Shown here: piece by piece, positions 23,424 through 33,619 of the stretch
Numbering within the stretch: the first letter of the stretch is position 1
Layout of the letters: every line of letters begins with the position of its first letter
DNA from: Erodium maritimum
Lineage: Eukaryota; Streptophyta; Magnoliopsida; Geraniales; Geraniaceae
Direction: 5' to 3'
Assembly: GCA_963921825.1 (NCBI GenBank)
Contig: OY997594.1
Location: 64,775,675-64,839,674 of the forward strand
Length of the DNA: 64,000 nucleotides
Program-made: the position numbers and the translations under genes
The notes under the pieces: generated by a model
What the model was told of the DNA's origin: nothing
What the model saw: the letters and a program-made list of their open reading frames with translations, nothing else
Databases searched by the model: none

Positions 23424-25539
23424 CTAGCCTTTGTAAGGTATCGGTATAGCCCTCAAAGGAACAGCTTTCCGGAGCGTCATGCCCATGCGCTCCCTCATAT
23501 CCATCCCCTCCGCATTCAACCCATCCGCCAACACCCAATCAAACGCGTGCAACAGCGACCCCACAGCGAGTGGCAGCACGCGCGAGGCCAGCGGGACGGC
23601 CGGACACATTCTCCGACCCGACCCGAACGGTATGAACTCGAAATGGTGTCCCTTGAAGTCGGGCGAGTTGCTCGGGCCCAAGAACCTCTCGGGCCGGAAA
23701 GTCAACGGGTCGTCCCAAGTTTCCGGGTCTCGGCCGATGGCCCAGACGTTGACGAGGATCTGCGTGGCCTCGGGGATGTGGAAGCCGAGCATCTTGCATG
23801 AGGCCATGGCCATGTGAGGGACGAGGAACGGGAGCGGAGGGTGGAGCCTCAGTGTCTCTTTTATCACCGCCTTTAGGTAAGGGAGGTTCTCGATGTCCTT
23901 CTCTTCCAACTTGGTTCCGGGTTTTACGGATGCTCGGAGCTCGTTTTGGACCTTCCCGAGAGCTCTTGGGTTGTGGAGGAGCTCCGCCATTGCCCACTCG
24001 ATGGTGCTCGTGGTTGTGTCCGTGCCTGCGGTGAACATCTCCTGTACCATATCACAAGGAGACTCATTAGAACATAGAACCTAACACCACTTGTTTGGAT
24101 TACCTATTTGTTTTTATTAGGTTAGATTGAAGATTGTCTGTATCGTTGTCAAGGCACCTCCGATCCTTCGAAACAGAGATCAATAATAATTCTGTTCGTA
24201 CTACTAAATAACCTAAAATAATATAAATAATTATCAAATATAAATAGTACAGTTGAAATGTATATTCATAAAAGATTAACAGTTAGTAGTCTCGTTGTAC
24301 AATAGTCCATTCTTATATCATAACTGTAATCGAACTTGTTTCTCATATTATAACTGTCAACTACCAAAAATTATTATAAACAATCAAAATATATGATAAA
24401 TAACAGAAAACGTTGCATGTGGAATTTAATAAAAAAAATACCAAATTACTCCTGATTAATTATCAAAAACTATTACGATTATCATAATCCATGACAAAAA
24501 AACAGATAATTTTTTTATTATTATTAACATCTCTTCTTCTTCTAAATTAAATGTTTGCATATTAATTCTCATCTACATAATACTATTATTTAAAGATTGT
24601 GTAGTGAGAAAAACTTACGAAGACGATAACGTTGATGGTTCTGGGATTAAACATAGAAGGCTCTTCCACACCATCGCCGCGAAACGCTAAAAGCACGTCC
24701 AAAAAGTCCTTTCTTTTGTCTTCATCACTAATATCACTCGTGATCTCCTCCGACCTCTCCTTAATGAACGTTCCGGCGATCTCAAACGCTTTATTCACAT
24801 GGAACTGCGTGTCCCTCCTGATTCCCTGCGGGTCCCACGCCTTCAGAATCGGCAAAAAATCGGCCACGTTAGGCTTAGCCGCCGATTCCATCACCTTATT
24901 GGCATGATAAAAAAATCTAGCTCCTCTCTCCGACTTGGCGTCCAAAACGTCCCTCGAAAACATCAGGTTGCCGATCAGATTAAAGGCCATCGTGAAAACG
25001 TGCCTCCCCACGTCCACGGCCGCGGTGCCGGACGCTCCGTCCTCGCCTACGAGCCGCACCATCCGGTCCACGCACCTGGACCGGACGGCCCGGCCCACGT
25101 CGAGCCGGCTCGTGACGAAGAACTCGGAGGTGCAGAGGCGGCGGAGCATGCGCCAGTGCGGGCCGTACTGGGACGTGATGAGCGAGCCGTCGTGGCCGTG
25201 GTCGCCTTTCATGGACTCGTATATCTTCCGCCCCGCCAAAACGACGTCGTGGTTCTTGAACATCTCGCGGGCCGCCTGGCTCGACGAGACCACGACCGTG
25301 GTCATGGACCCGAGCCGGAGGGTCATGATCGGGCCGTGCTTGAGCGCCAGCTTAGCGAACGACTCGTGCGGAGGCCACCCGAGTTGAAAGATGTTTCCCA
25401 CCACCGGCAATGGCCTCGGTCCCGGCGGGAGCCGCGGCGTGGCTTTCGTGGAACGGTGTCGTTTCTCTGTCGTCGCCGCAGCCCAGGCCAACCAGATCAA
25501 TGCTACTATTATCAACCCAGATGTTATCTCGTACTCCAT
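23424..25539 (-). CDS. Cytochrome P450, CYP76 family (two exons)
   Basis: Exon 1 is complement(24619..25539) and exon 2 complement(23424..24041); the 577-bp phase-0 intron starts GTAAGT and ends ACAG. The product is 512 residues. Visible: hydrophobic anchor (residues 7-22), PPGP (38-41), AGTDTT (312-317), ETLR (369-372), PERF (424-427), and the haem loop FGSGRRMCPA with Cys453. The residue two after the haem Cys is Ala455, where the family consensus is Gly; the codon GCC is clear. Nothing else is broken and the frame is open, so I treat it as functional. It shares intron position and many blocks (for example NVADF-P-DPQG) with the P450 at 44-1678, so they are likely tandem paralogues. Substrate unknown; the family acts on terpenoids and related small molecules at the ER. 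Confidence 0.93.
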
Positions 25540-25611
25540 TTTAATTTGCTTCTCGGCCGTGTGGTTTAATTTCTTTGATTTTGTGTGTGTGTTTTGGGCT
25601 TTCGATGACAG

Positions 25612-25622
25612 TTAATTTATAA
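25612..25622 (-). promoter_or_regulatory. TATA-box candidate for the second P450
   Basis: Reads TTATAAATTAA on the minus strand, 73-83 bases upstream of the ATG at 25539. Only about 200 bases separate it from the LINE tail at 25817, so the native proximal promoter is short. Confidence 0.5.
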
Positions 25623-25816
25623 GCGATTATGGCTAGTTAATTACCTGAGTAATGCATTAAAACTTTTGTATTTTTTTATCACTAGTGTTCTTATTGAGTT
25701 TAAATTTTAATTATCATATTGAAAATTTAAAATTATATGTCGGACTGCTTCTCAGTACTTATGATTCATTAGATGACATAACAATTGATTAAAATGGATT
25801 GGTGATAGCGATTGGC

Positions 25817-27030
25817 TTTTTTGTTGAGCGAAAGGTGTAATTTCATTAATTTAGATCAATTATATAATCGTGTTTCGGGGAATAGGTTCTTCGATTATCA
25901 GAAGGTCAGTATGAGCGAACTATGGTTCACTGAGCCTTTTAACATCAGAACCGTCACAGACGGTATTGTGATGCCACATGGGCAATGAGAGAAGACGGGG
26001 AGAGGGAACGGGGTACCGGAGATCCTGAGAGATCTTGACGGTAATGGTGATGGTGGGAGGCAAAGCATCATCTGGGGACCCCTCCCAGGGCCAGTCCCCG
26101 ATGCTCCGACGATACCTCATTCCTCCCGGCGGGGCTTCTTCCCCGCAAGTGACGAGTCGTCCTGCACTGCGTTAGAGGCAGCCTTCTTCAGATATCCAGC
26201 AGTTGTTCCCCCACGGGCCATGGGAGCTGGAACGTCAACAATTCGCGCGTCTGGCTGGGTGCGTCCCCCACCTCCAAACCCACCATGCTGGAGGGGTAGA
26301 GGGTCAGCAGGCTGACCAAATTCCGACCCCCTGATCTTCCCGTGTACAAAAGAACACGGGAGATGGTGGCCTGGTGCAGGTAATGGGCTATTACCCCAAT
26401 CGGGCAGTCAGGGACCCAGATAAGGTATCGGGTCTAGTGTTATACTGACTCCCCAATGGGGAAATAACCTAGCATTAGGTATCGGATCCAATGTCAGCGA
26501 TCGTGGTGCGGTGTCCACCGGTTCTCCGGCACGATCAATGCTTGCTCCATCTTCGGCCTCCAGTAGATGTCTGCGCTTACGAGGCCGAGGTCCCCCAACC
26601 GGGACAAACCGTAGCAGGCCCTTCTGGTACGCCGGGAGATGAAATTGCGGGTATTGTCTCTCTAGGGAACCGACCTAACCGGCCTTCGAGCCGTATCCAC
26701 CACTGGTATCACAACCGCCTCCCTCGCAGCCCAGAGCGGAGAACCGCCGATTTGTTGAGCAGACCCGCTGAGTTGATGAGCAGCTCCGGATGTGGTCCCG
26801 CCGGAGGGAAGCCATGCTCTCGTCCGTCTCCACATCCAGCACCTGCTGATCCATTGCGACGAGGTCTCCATCATGCTCCAACGCACCCCGTTGCCGTCAC
26901 GAGTCCATCCCCAAGACCGGGCCCTCACCGTCGTGACCGCGAAAGACGGCGAGTACTCTGTCACGTCCCTCACCACACCCACCGGAGGACGAGGAAGTAG
27001 GGGCCTCAGCGGCACCGATGTTGGCTAAAC
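25817..27030 (-). mobile_element. LINE family B copy, minus orientation
   Basis: Begins with poly-T (25817-25822) followed by the reverse complement of the family 3' end; 25819-26130 is an inverted match to 23062-23366. The 5' part is GC-rich without a recognisable domain. It separates two blocks that lie close together at 9335-9482. The words TTGGCT just before the poly-T and at the 5' side (about 27023) could be a short target duplication, but this is weak. Confidence 0.65.
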
Positions 27031-27199
27031 CATAAAACAACTGACATGTATCGTATAATTTAACCTTAATGGGTGTTCACAAGTATATTCACATATCAAC
27101 TTTAGTCCCTTCGAAAACGAGATTACATATTTTCTTGTGTCATAAGATCCTAAACATATAAAACAACTAATAATATTTTATTTTGATAGAGATATGTGG

Positions 27200-28805
27200 T
27201 CCTTTGTAAGTTTTTAACAAAAATTGTCCTCGTCTATGGAGCCTCTTTCTTTCTAGCCCTAGCCGCTGCTATGGGGATCTCCCCATTTGTCGCTACCGTC
27301 CTCCCGTGCACCGTGTCGCCGTCTGTTTCTCATGTCGTTGTTAAGAGTGGCCCCGCCGCTCAAGTTTCCCCTTTTCCTCTTTGGGTTTTGGCCTCATAAC
27401 CAGCGATGGGTGGGAGGGATAAACCCCGACGTAGGAGGAGATTGAATTCTCTTCTCCATGCGTCGATCTCCATTGTTTCCCCGGTGCAATCGAGCCCTCC
27501 TCTAGGGGCCTCGATGGGTCTAGTACCGTTCTCGGTGGGTTCCCAATCCCTTATGCCGGTGAAACCGCGTCGTTTTTTTCCCTCTTGGCGTGTTGCTTCA
27601 TCTGCAAGCAATCTTCGCCAACCACCGCCAGGGCAGACGTTGGCTCAGTCGGCACAGCCTCCGCCTCCATCTCCCTAGACTTCAATTGGGGCCTTGTTTA
27701 GGGATCCGGTTCAGGGTCTATCGTCGCCTCTGTCTCCCCTAGTACATATTGTGGCGTTGCTGGCTAGGGCTCCAGATGGTCTAGGTCTTGGACAGCTCAT
27801 GTCGTCTAGGGTTCCGGTCGCCCTAGGTCTTGCTCCGCTTTTGATGGCGGCGGACCCACCTCTCTATCTGCGGACGGAGACCTCGCACCTGGGATTGTGG
27901 TCCCTCATTTGCCTACTGCATCCCCGCCACTACTGGTTTGCGATCCGGCTAAAGGGAAGACCCCTACGGAGGAACTTCTGAGGGCTATGGCAGAAGCCCT
28001 AGGTCTGGGTCAATGCCTTCCTAACCGTGAGAGTATCCCGCTTATCCCTGCGTGCCTGACCATGCCACCTGACATGTCCCGTGGCCGATCAGGGAGCCGA
28101 GATTTGGGGGAGGCTCCGTCCCTCCCACCGCTCGATGACGCTGACATCGGAGTTTCCTGGCCGCTCTCCAAGATTGAATGTCATCTTGCTCGATTGAGGA
28201 CGAGGTTGAGGTTCTTCTCCCCTTCTCGCCTGCTATCTCCAAGGCCATTACTCATCAACAGTAGGGCATGATAGGTAAGCTCTGGTCGTCGGCACCGCCT
28301 CGGAAGGAGACTCTCCTTCGGGTCATCACCACGGCGTGGGGCAAAGCGGCATCGGGACTGGTTAAAAGGAGCTGGGACCGGGGATGTTCGGCTTCTACTT
28401 TCGTTCGACGGAGGCTCGGGAGTAGGTTTGGGACCATAAACCATGGTGTTTTGATGGTCGGGCCCTATTGTTGGGGGATATAGATCCCTGTGCGCGAGAT
28501 TTGTCGGAGTTGGATTGTGTGCAGCTGTGGGCGCATGTTCGAGGTTTGTCGCCCCTTCTCTGTACGAAGGGGACGGGTATGACAATCGAGGATGCTTTGG
28601 GAAGCGCTATCGCCGTACCTAGTGACAACTGGGGTATGTGTTGAGGGGGTATGGTACGGGTCCGTTTCTGGCATCTCATCGACCGCCCGATCCAGAGGAG
28701 CATGACACTCCATTTCAGGGAGTTTCCAGACCTAGTGAGGGTGGAACTGACCTACACCAAGCTACCTCACTTCTGCTATAATTGTGGACAATTGAAAAAG
28801 ATAAA
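27200..28805 (+). mobile_element. LINE copy carrying ORF1, truncated 3'
   Basis: A GC-rich leader with a CTAGCCCTAGCC start, followed by ORF1 pieces, then an abrupt end inside the zinc knuckle where copia-like sequence begins. No ORF2 and no poly-A, so the 3' end was lost. Confidence 0.6.
28268..28803 (+). pseudogene. LINE ORF1: DUF4283-like domain and broken zinc knuckle
   Basis: Reads MIGKLWSSAPPRKETLLRVI, then with frameshifts GMFGFYFRSTEARE, WDHKPWCFDG, LWAHVRGLSP and FREFPDLVRVELTYTKLPHF with CYNCGQL. This is the order expected for plant LINE ORF1. The knuckle has the first CX2C, but the His position is Lys and the last Cys is gone. At least two frameshifts; not functional. Confidence 0.65.
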
Positions 28806-28809
28806 TCCG

Positions 28810-29110
28810 CCACTGGTCACACCTCACGTCTTCCGTTAATCTCTCCACTTCTACTAGCTGAGATATTCTGTTAACAGACTCGTATTTCTTTTCAACAACT
28901 ACTAGCTACTCTTATATATATAAGCAGTTTACACATTAATAAAACACACAAGTTTCAACATATTTGTTTATATGGTATCAGAGTCACACCAGTAACCTCA
29001 AACTTATATTCCTCCATTAATCTCTCACTATTTTCTCCTCCATAGCTACTGAAGCTCATCTACCAAACCCACATAACCCAACACAACCTTTTACAAATGT
29101 TCTAGCTTAA
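28810..29110 (+). mobile_element. Ty1/copia LTR end, primer-binding site and gag start remnant
   Basis: A TATA run (28912-28923) and an A-rich leader precede TGGTATCAGAGT (28973-28984), the initiator-Met tRNA primer-binding site of copia elements. Downstream, from 29042, the frame reads ATEAHLPNPHNPTQPFTNVL and stops; its start codon is ATA instead of ATG. No further gag-pol follows, so this is a short 5' relic. The 5' end of the LTR is not resolved. Confidence 0.65.
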
Positions 29111-30859
29111 TTGAGAAAAGCAAACACAAATAGATTATGATTAAACATCAACACAAAATTAGGGTTTTACGAATTAGTATGATAGAAAGATTACAGTTGT
29201 GTCGTTCGATTCTCGGTTCGTTTCCAATGCTACAAAACGTCTAAATAGATGGGAAGGAACGAGTTGGAGACATGAAACCATAGCAGAGGTTTGGGGAATA
29301 TAAGAACCAAAGGTGTGTAACGGAAGGATAAGAAGAGCCAGAGACGAATTAAAAAGGAGGAGAAACGACAGTAACGACTCACCCAGGAGTAAATACAGAA
29401 AAGCTGAAAAGGAAGGAAGAAAGCGAAGAAGGAGAGCTCAGTGTAGAGGGATCTCGTGAAAAATAGGAATGTCATGTTGGCCAATTGCTGTATAAGGAGA
29501 GATGACACATAAGCGTCATTGTAAAGACCGAGGATTTTATTACCTAATTTTATTGTTGGAACGTCGAAAGTTGAGAAGCGATTTGAATTTTGGATCGAAT
29601 TAAAAAATAAATAAATAAAAGAAAAGAAGTGAAAGCAAAAAAAAAAGGAGAAGGTTTGAATTTGGGTCTGCCTAGGCTTGGGCTTGGGCCGAGCCAGCCA
29701 TGGCCCAACTCTAGCCCGGCCCACGAAGCCGGCCCAGCCTTCGCAAACCCTAGCGAGAACAAAACCGTCATTGCGCTGCTTCAGCTCCAGTTGCGTGCAT
29801 GAACTTCGAGGCTTGTCTTCAACCTCGCTCCCGAGCTCTCTCACGCTCGACTGCTTCGTCTCGCCATCGCCGGAGCTTCAGAACCTCGCCGGATCCCATT
29901 CTCCCCTCGCCTGACCTTCTTTCCTCCACTCCCGACCCTTCCTCACCACCAGGTACCACCTGAAGGCCGAAACCCCTGTCCTCGTCCTTCGTCCTCTTCG
30001 ATTCAACGAGAACCAACGCCACCGTCTTCATCCCGAACCTCGCCGCACCTTCAACGGACAAAACCAGCGTCGGTGAGCCTTCTCCCGACCTCTTTTCACC
30101 TCCCTCGTCACTCCTTCCCTGGAAACCGAGCGAGAACGGGCTCGATTTGACCGAGCTCTGCCAGAAGATGCTCGCAGAGCTTTGAGCTCCAGATCTGGTG
30201 CTTCAACGCCGGCGAAGCATCCACGGCGTCAGATCTGGAACGAAGGAGCTCGAGCACGACCCTGACGACCTTCCATCGAGCTTCCCGGGCTTCTGACGCC
30301 CCCAACGCCGTCCAGAACCACCTTTGAACTTCCCGGCGCCGCCGCCGTCACCGGAATGAATCCGGACGGAAACCCTAACCCGAGCAGCGTCGCTGACGGA
30401 CTTTGGGCCTGGGCCAAAGACGAGTCAAACAGGCCTGGATCGAGCTGGGCCTCGGCCTGGACTGGCCGGGCTTGGGTCCGGATCTTTTACAGGATCTGGA
30501 TCCAGGTTTGGACCGGGTCTAGGTCGAGCTCGGGTCAGGTCCGGGCCTGATGACTTGGACGGGTCGGATCCGGGTCGGATTCGGGTCCGAGTTTTGGCTT
30601 CGAGCCGGATCCAGGTCAGACCAGTTAATTAAAATATTAATTAAATAATCGGACTTAAAATCAGATAATTCAAGGACTATCGGACATTTTAACGGACTTT
30701 TGGACAAACTTTTGGACTAAAATGATAATTAGAGGACCGTTACAACTTGGACCGGGACTGATGACCGTCCCTTTTGTGTTAAAACCAGACCCTTACCCCG
30801 AGCACGGAGAAGACCGGAGTTGGCCAGGACGTCAGCAGCTTGGCGACCCAGATAGAGAC
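29111..30859. other. Unassigned; GC-rich leader-like sequence of the next element
   Basis: 29111-29640 shows nothing recognisable. 29650-30600 is GC-rich with CT-rich and GGCCCAG-type words and may be the 5' portion of the LTR-like element that ends at 32373, but I could not align it with the copy at 4.1-6.8 kb. Confidence 0.35.
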
Positions 30860-32373
30860 TAAGGTAGGGATTACCTCGAAACCCTCTTTATTACAAATGT
30901 ACTAGTATGGATATAGGGAAACCTAATAACTGGATAAATAACTGGTATGTATATAGGACGGAATCGATTAGAATAGCTTTATGAATGTGAACAACCTACG
31001 AGCCATGTCGTGTCGTAGGTGTTGGTATGCTGTGCTGGTAGAATCAGGCCTTGTCGTGCCTGTAGGATTGTCTGATGATTGTGTGATCTTTGTAGTTTGT
31101 GTTGTTTAAACGGTTATTAAATAACGAACATGAAAATGAGTAGAGTTGAACTTGGTAATGCTTATCAGTGTTTGAGTGACTATATTCCTGTTTATATGAT
31201 CTGTTGATTAGGAATGTTGGGGAACGAACACCGGCTAAGCCGGTGGGGTGACCACGTTGAGAGTGGTGTCGGTAAGTGATGGTAAGTGCCTGATGGCCGT
31301 GTAAGTTGTTGAAACGTGATTTTGACTGTGAGTGTGATTGTGATTGTTTGGGTGATGCCCGTTTGAGTTGTGCCCGAGAGGGTGTTGTACTTTCCGTTGC
31401 GCGGCCGGTAAAGTGTGAGAGATGTACTTCCGTCAGGTGTATCGTACCTTCCGGCGTGCAACCGGTAATGTGTGAGACTTGAGTGTACTGTGGTTACATG
31501 ATAAAGGTGGTTTCCCTACCTTCCGACCGTGAGTCGGTAAAACGTTGTGTCCCGCGAAGAGGTGGTTTCCCTACCTTCCGATTAGCACTCGGTAAAACGT
31601 TGTGTTGTGTGTCGCGAGGTTCCAGGCCGCAAAGAGACGATTTCCCTGCCTTCCGTCGATTGGTAAAACGTTGTGTGCCGCGATGGGGTCGACCGCCCCT
31701 CCTGACTTTGTGTTAGGGGAAAGTTGCGTGCGGCTACGCCGGGTCGAGCGGGTTGCTCCCGAGACCGTGCATTGGTTATGAGTGTGTGATTGAGAATGCT
31801 TTGTATTTCGAATGCGTGTGACTGTGCCTGTGAGTGCTGTTGGATTTGTAGTTGTGGTAATCTTGCTTTAGTTGTTCCCTGGTGTGACCTCGGTGTAGTC
31901 GTTAACGTGGAATTAATGTGGGTATGGTTGGACTGGAAATCTCCGAGTAAAAGGGGTTTTGACTTTTAATTGGCTTAATTGTCGCATCGTTATATCAAAC
32001 TTTTTAAAGTGTTTTAAATTGTGGAAAGGCTTTCTGGTAAACCCGAAATGAGGAAGTTTTTATGGTTTTCCTTACTAAGCGTCAAGCTCACCCCTTACCG
32101 TGTTTTCTACAGGTATTAGCTTTGACTTGGAGTAGAGGACATCGCGGAGCATGGGGCTAGCGAGGGTCCGAGTTTATATTTATTTTATGTTTCGTAGAGG
32201 CGTACCGTTTGTCTTGGACTTGTGTATTTCACTGAGCGTAAGACTCAGGGTTCGAATTTCTGTTGACTTATTTTTATTTATCTTATCAATTATTTCTTGT
32301 TTTAAACTATTATTATTCAAATTTCTCTAAGTCACGTCTCGGGTCCGGTCAATTCCGGATTTGGGGCCTGACA
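30860..32373 (+). mobile_element. LTR-like element, plus orientation, relative of 4.1-6.8 kb
   Basis: Ends in GGGGCCTGACA at 32373; its last 40 bases match the inverted start of the element at 4143 at 36 of 40 positions. The CTACAGGT segment and GCTAGCGAGGGTCC (about 32105-32170) are also shared. Between them is a tandem region comparable in position to the hairpin region of the other copy. No retroviral-type proteins are seen. Confidence 0.6.
31385..31690 (+). repeat. Degenerate tandem repeat with CCTTCCG...CGGTAA stems
   Basis: Five units contain CTTCCG, a short loop, then CGGTAA or TGGTAA, the later three followed by AACGTTGTGT. In the unit near 31520 the stem is CCGAC/GTCGG, in the next CCGA/TCGG. 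The repeat sits where the 4.1-6.8 kb copy has its hairpins. Confidence 0.65.
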
Positions 32374-32610
32374 GTCATGCTGGTTAATTCTTCCCTATTA
32401 TATTCAGGGATTGAATTTCACTTTCCTTAAAAACCAAAGCATCTTAACGCAGTTGCATATGAAATTGAAACCGTTATATGAAAAAATTTGCTAAAATCCA
32501 GTGGTAGACCTAGTCATGAAACAATATCGAAAAACGTAGAAATTTTGTGCATTAAAAAACAAATGTATTAACCTATATAACTAATGAAACATTAGGTAAT
32601 TAAATTTCTC

Positions 32611-33451
32611 AAATATGTACATGGCGTAAAAATTTCTACGAAGAAAAGTGCTCTGCTAAGGTTTGAGACCCCTCAACCCTAGCCTCCTCCATGATGTTGC
32701 CGCCTTCCTCCATGAAGCCGCCAGGATGCTCTAGGGCCCGTTCTAGGGTTCCAGCCTCCCTCTCCCGGCTGATGTCCGGTCACCTCTCCCGGCTGATGTC
32801 CGATTCCTCTTCGTTGGCCTGGCGCGCATCCTCACCCGTTGGCCCCATCCCTCCTCATCCAAGGGTCTTCATTGTTCTCCCGGTTATGGAAATCTCTTCC
32901 GGTGGTTGTCATCTACTTCCCATGACCTTGCTCTGGGTTTCCTGCTGAGCGGCGCTTTAGGGTCATCCCAGACTGGACCATCATGTTCTAGTCCGATCGG
33001 GGCATCCACAGAGGTGCCAGGAATGAAGAGGGGCTCGGATGGCGAGCCTCGAGAAGATCAGGCGAGGGCTGGCCCTCGCCAGTCCCCATGAGTCGACCGG
33101 AAGGCCTCAGGGACAAGTGGAAGGAACCCCTGAGGATAACCTGCCTGTCCTTCACCACTGACGATCACATGTGCGTTCTACAGCAGAAGAAGAGCGTCGT
33201 CCTCGGGCGACCCAGCGGTATTCAGGCCCTACCTTGAGTGGTGTTCGCCAGCTTTTCTTATGTTTTGTTTGGTTTTTATTTCTCAAGTTTAATGTACTTT
33301 CTGTCTTATTTAGCCTCAATGACACCTCGTTAATGAGCGTCATAGACGTTTACGTAGTTACAGAGTTATTGTATTTGTCCTGACAGGACCCTCAAACATG
33401 TATTAACTCTATTTAAAAGAATACAAGTTGTATTTTACTCAAAAAAAAAGA
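32611..33451 (+). mobile_element. Short LINE-type insertion with 13-bp target-site duplication
   Basis: Bounded by AATTAAATTTCTC at 32598-32610 and 33452-33464, with poly-A (33441-33449) just before the right copy. About 840 bases; GC-rich 5' body starting CCTCAACCCTAGCC. No recognisable protein domain. A non-autonomous retroposed element. Confidence 0.75.
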
Positions 33452-33619
33452 AATTAAATTTCTCTTCATATAAGAATCATAACATCTTAACACAGTCGTG
33501 TGGGAAAATGAAACCTTTGCATAAAAGAATTGCTAAAATACGTTGGAGAACCCAAACATGAACTAATATCCAAAAATGTTTCAATGATTTGTGCTTTAAC
33601 TAACAAATGTACTAAACGT

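Noticed and set aside
26491..27000. 169-codon plus frame next to the second P450
   Set aside because: It is the antisense of a GC-rich LINE body; both strands are open because of base composition.
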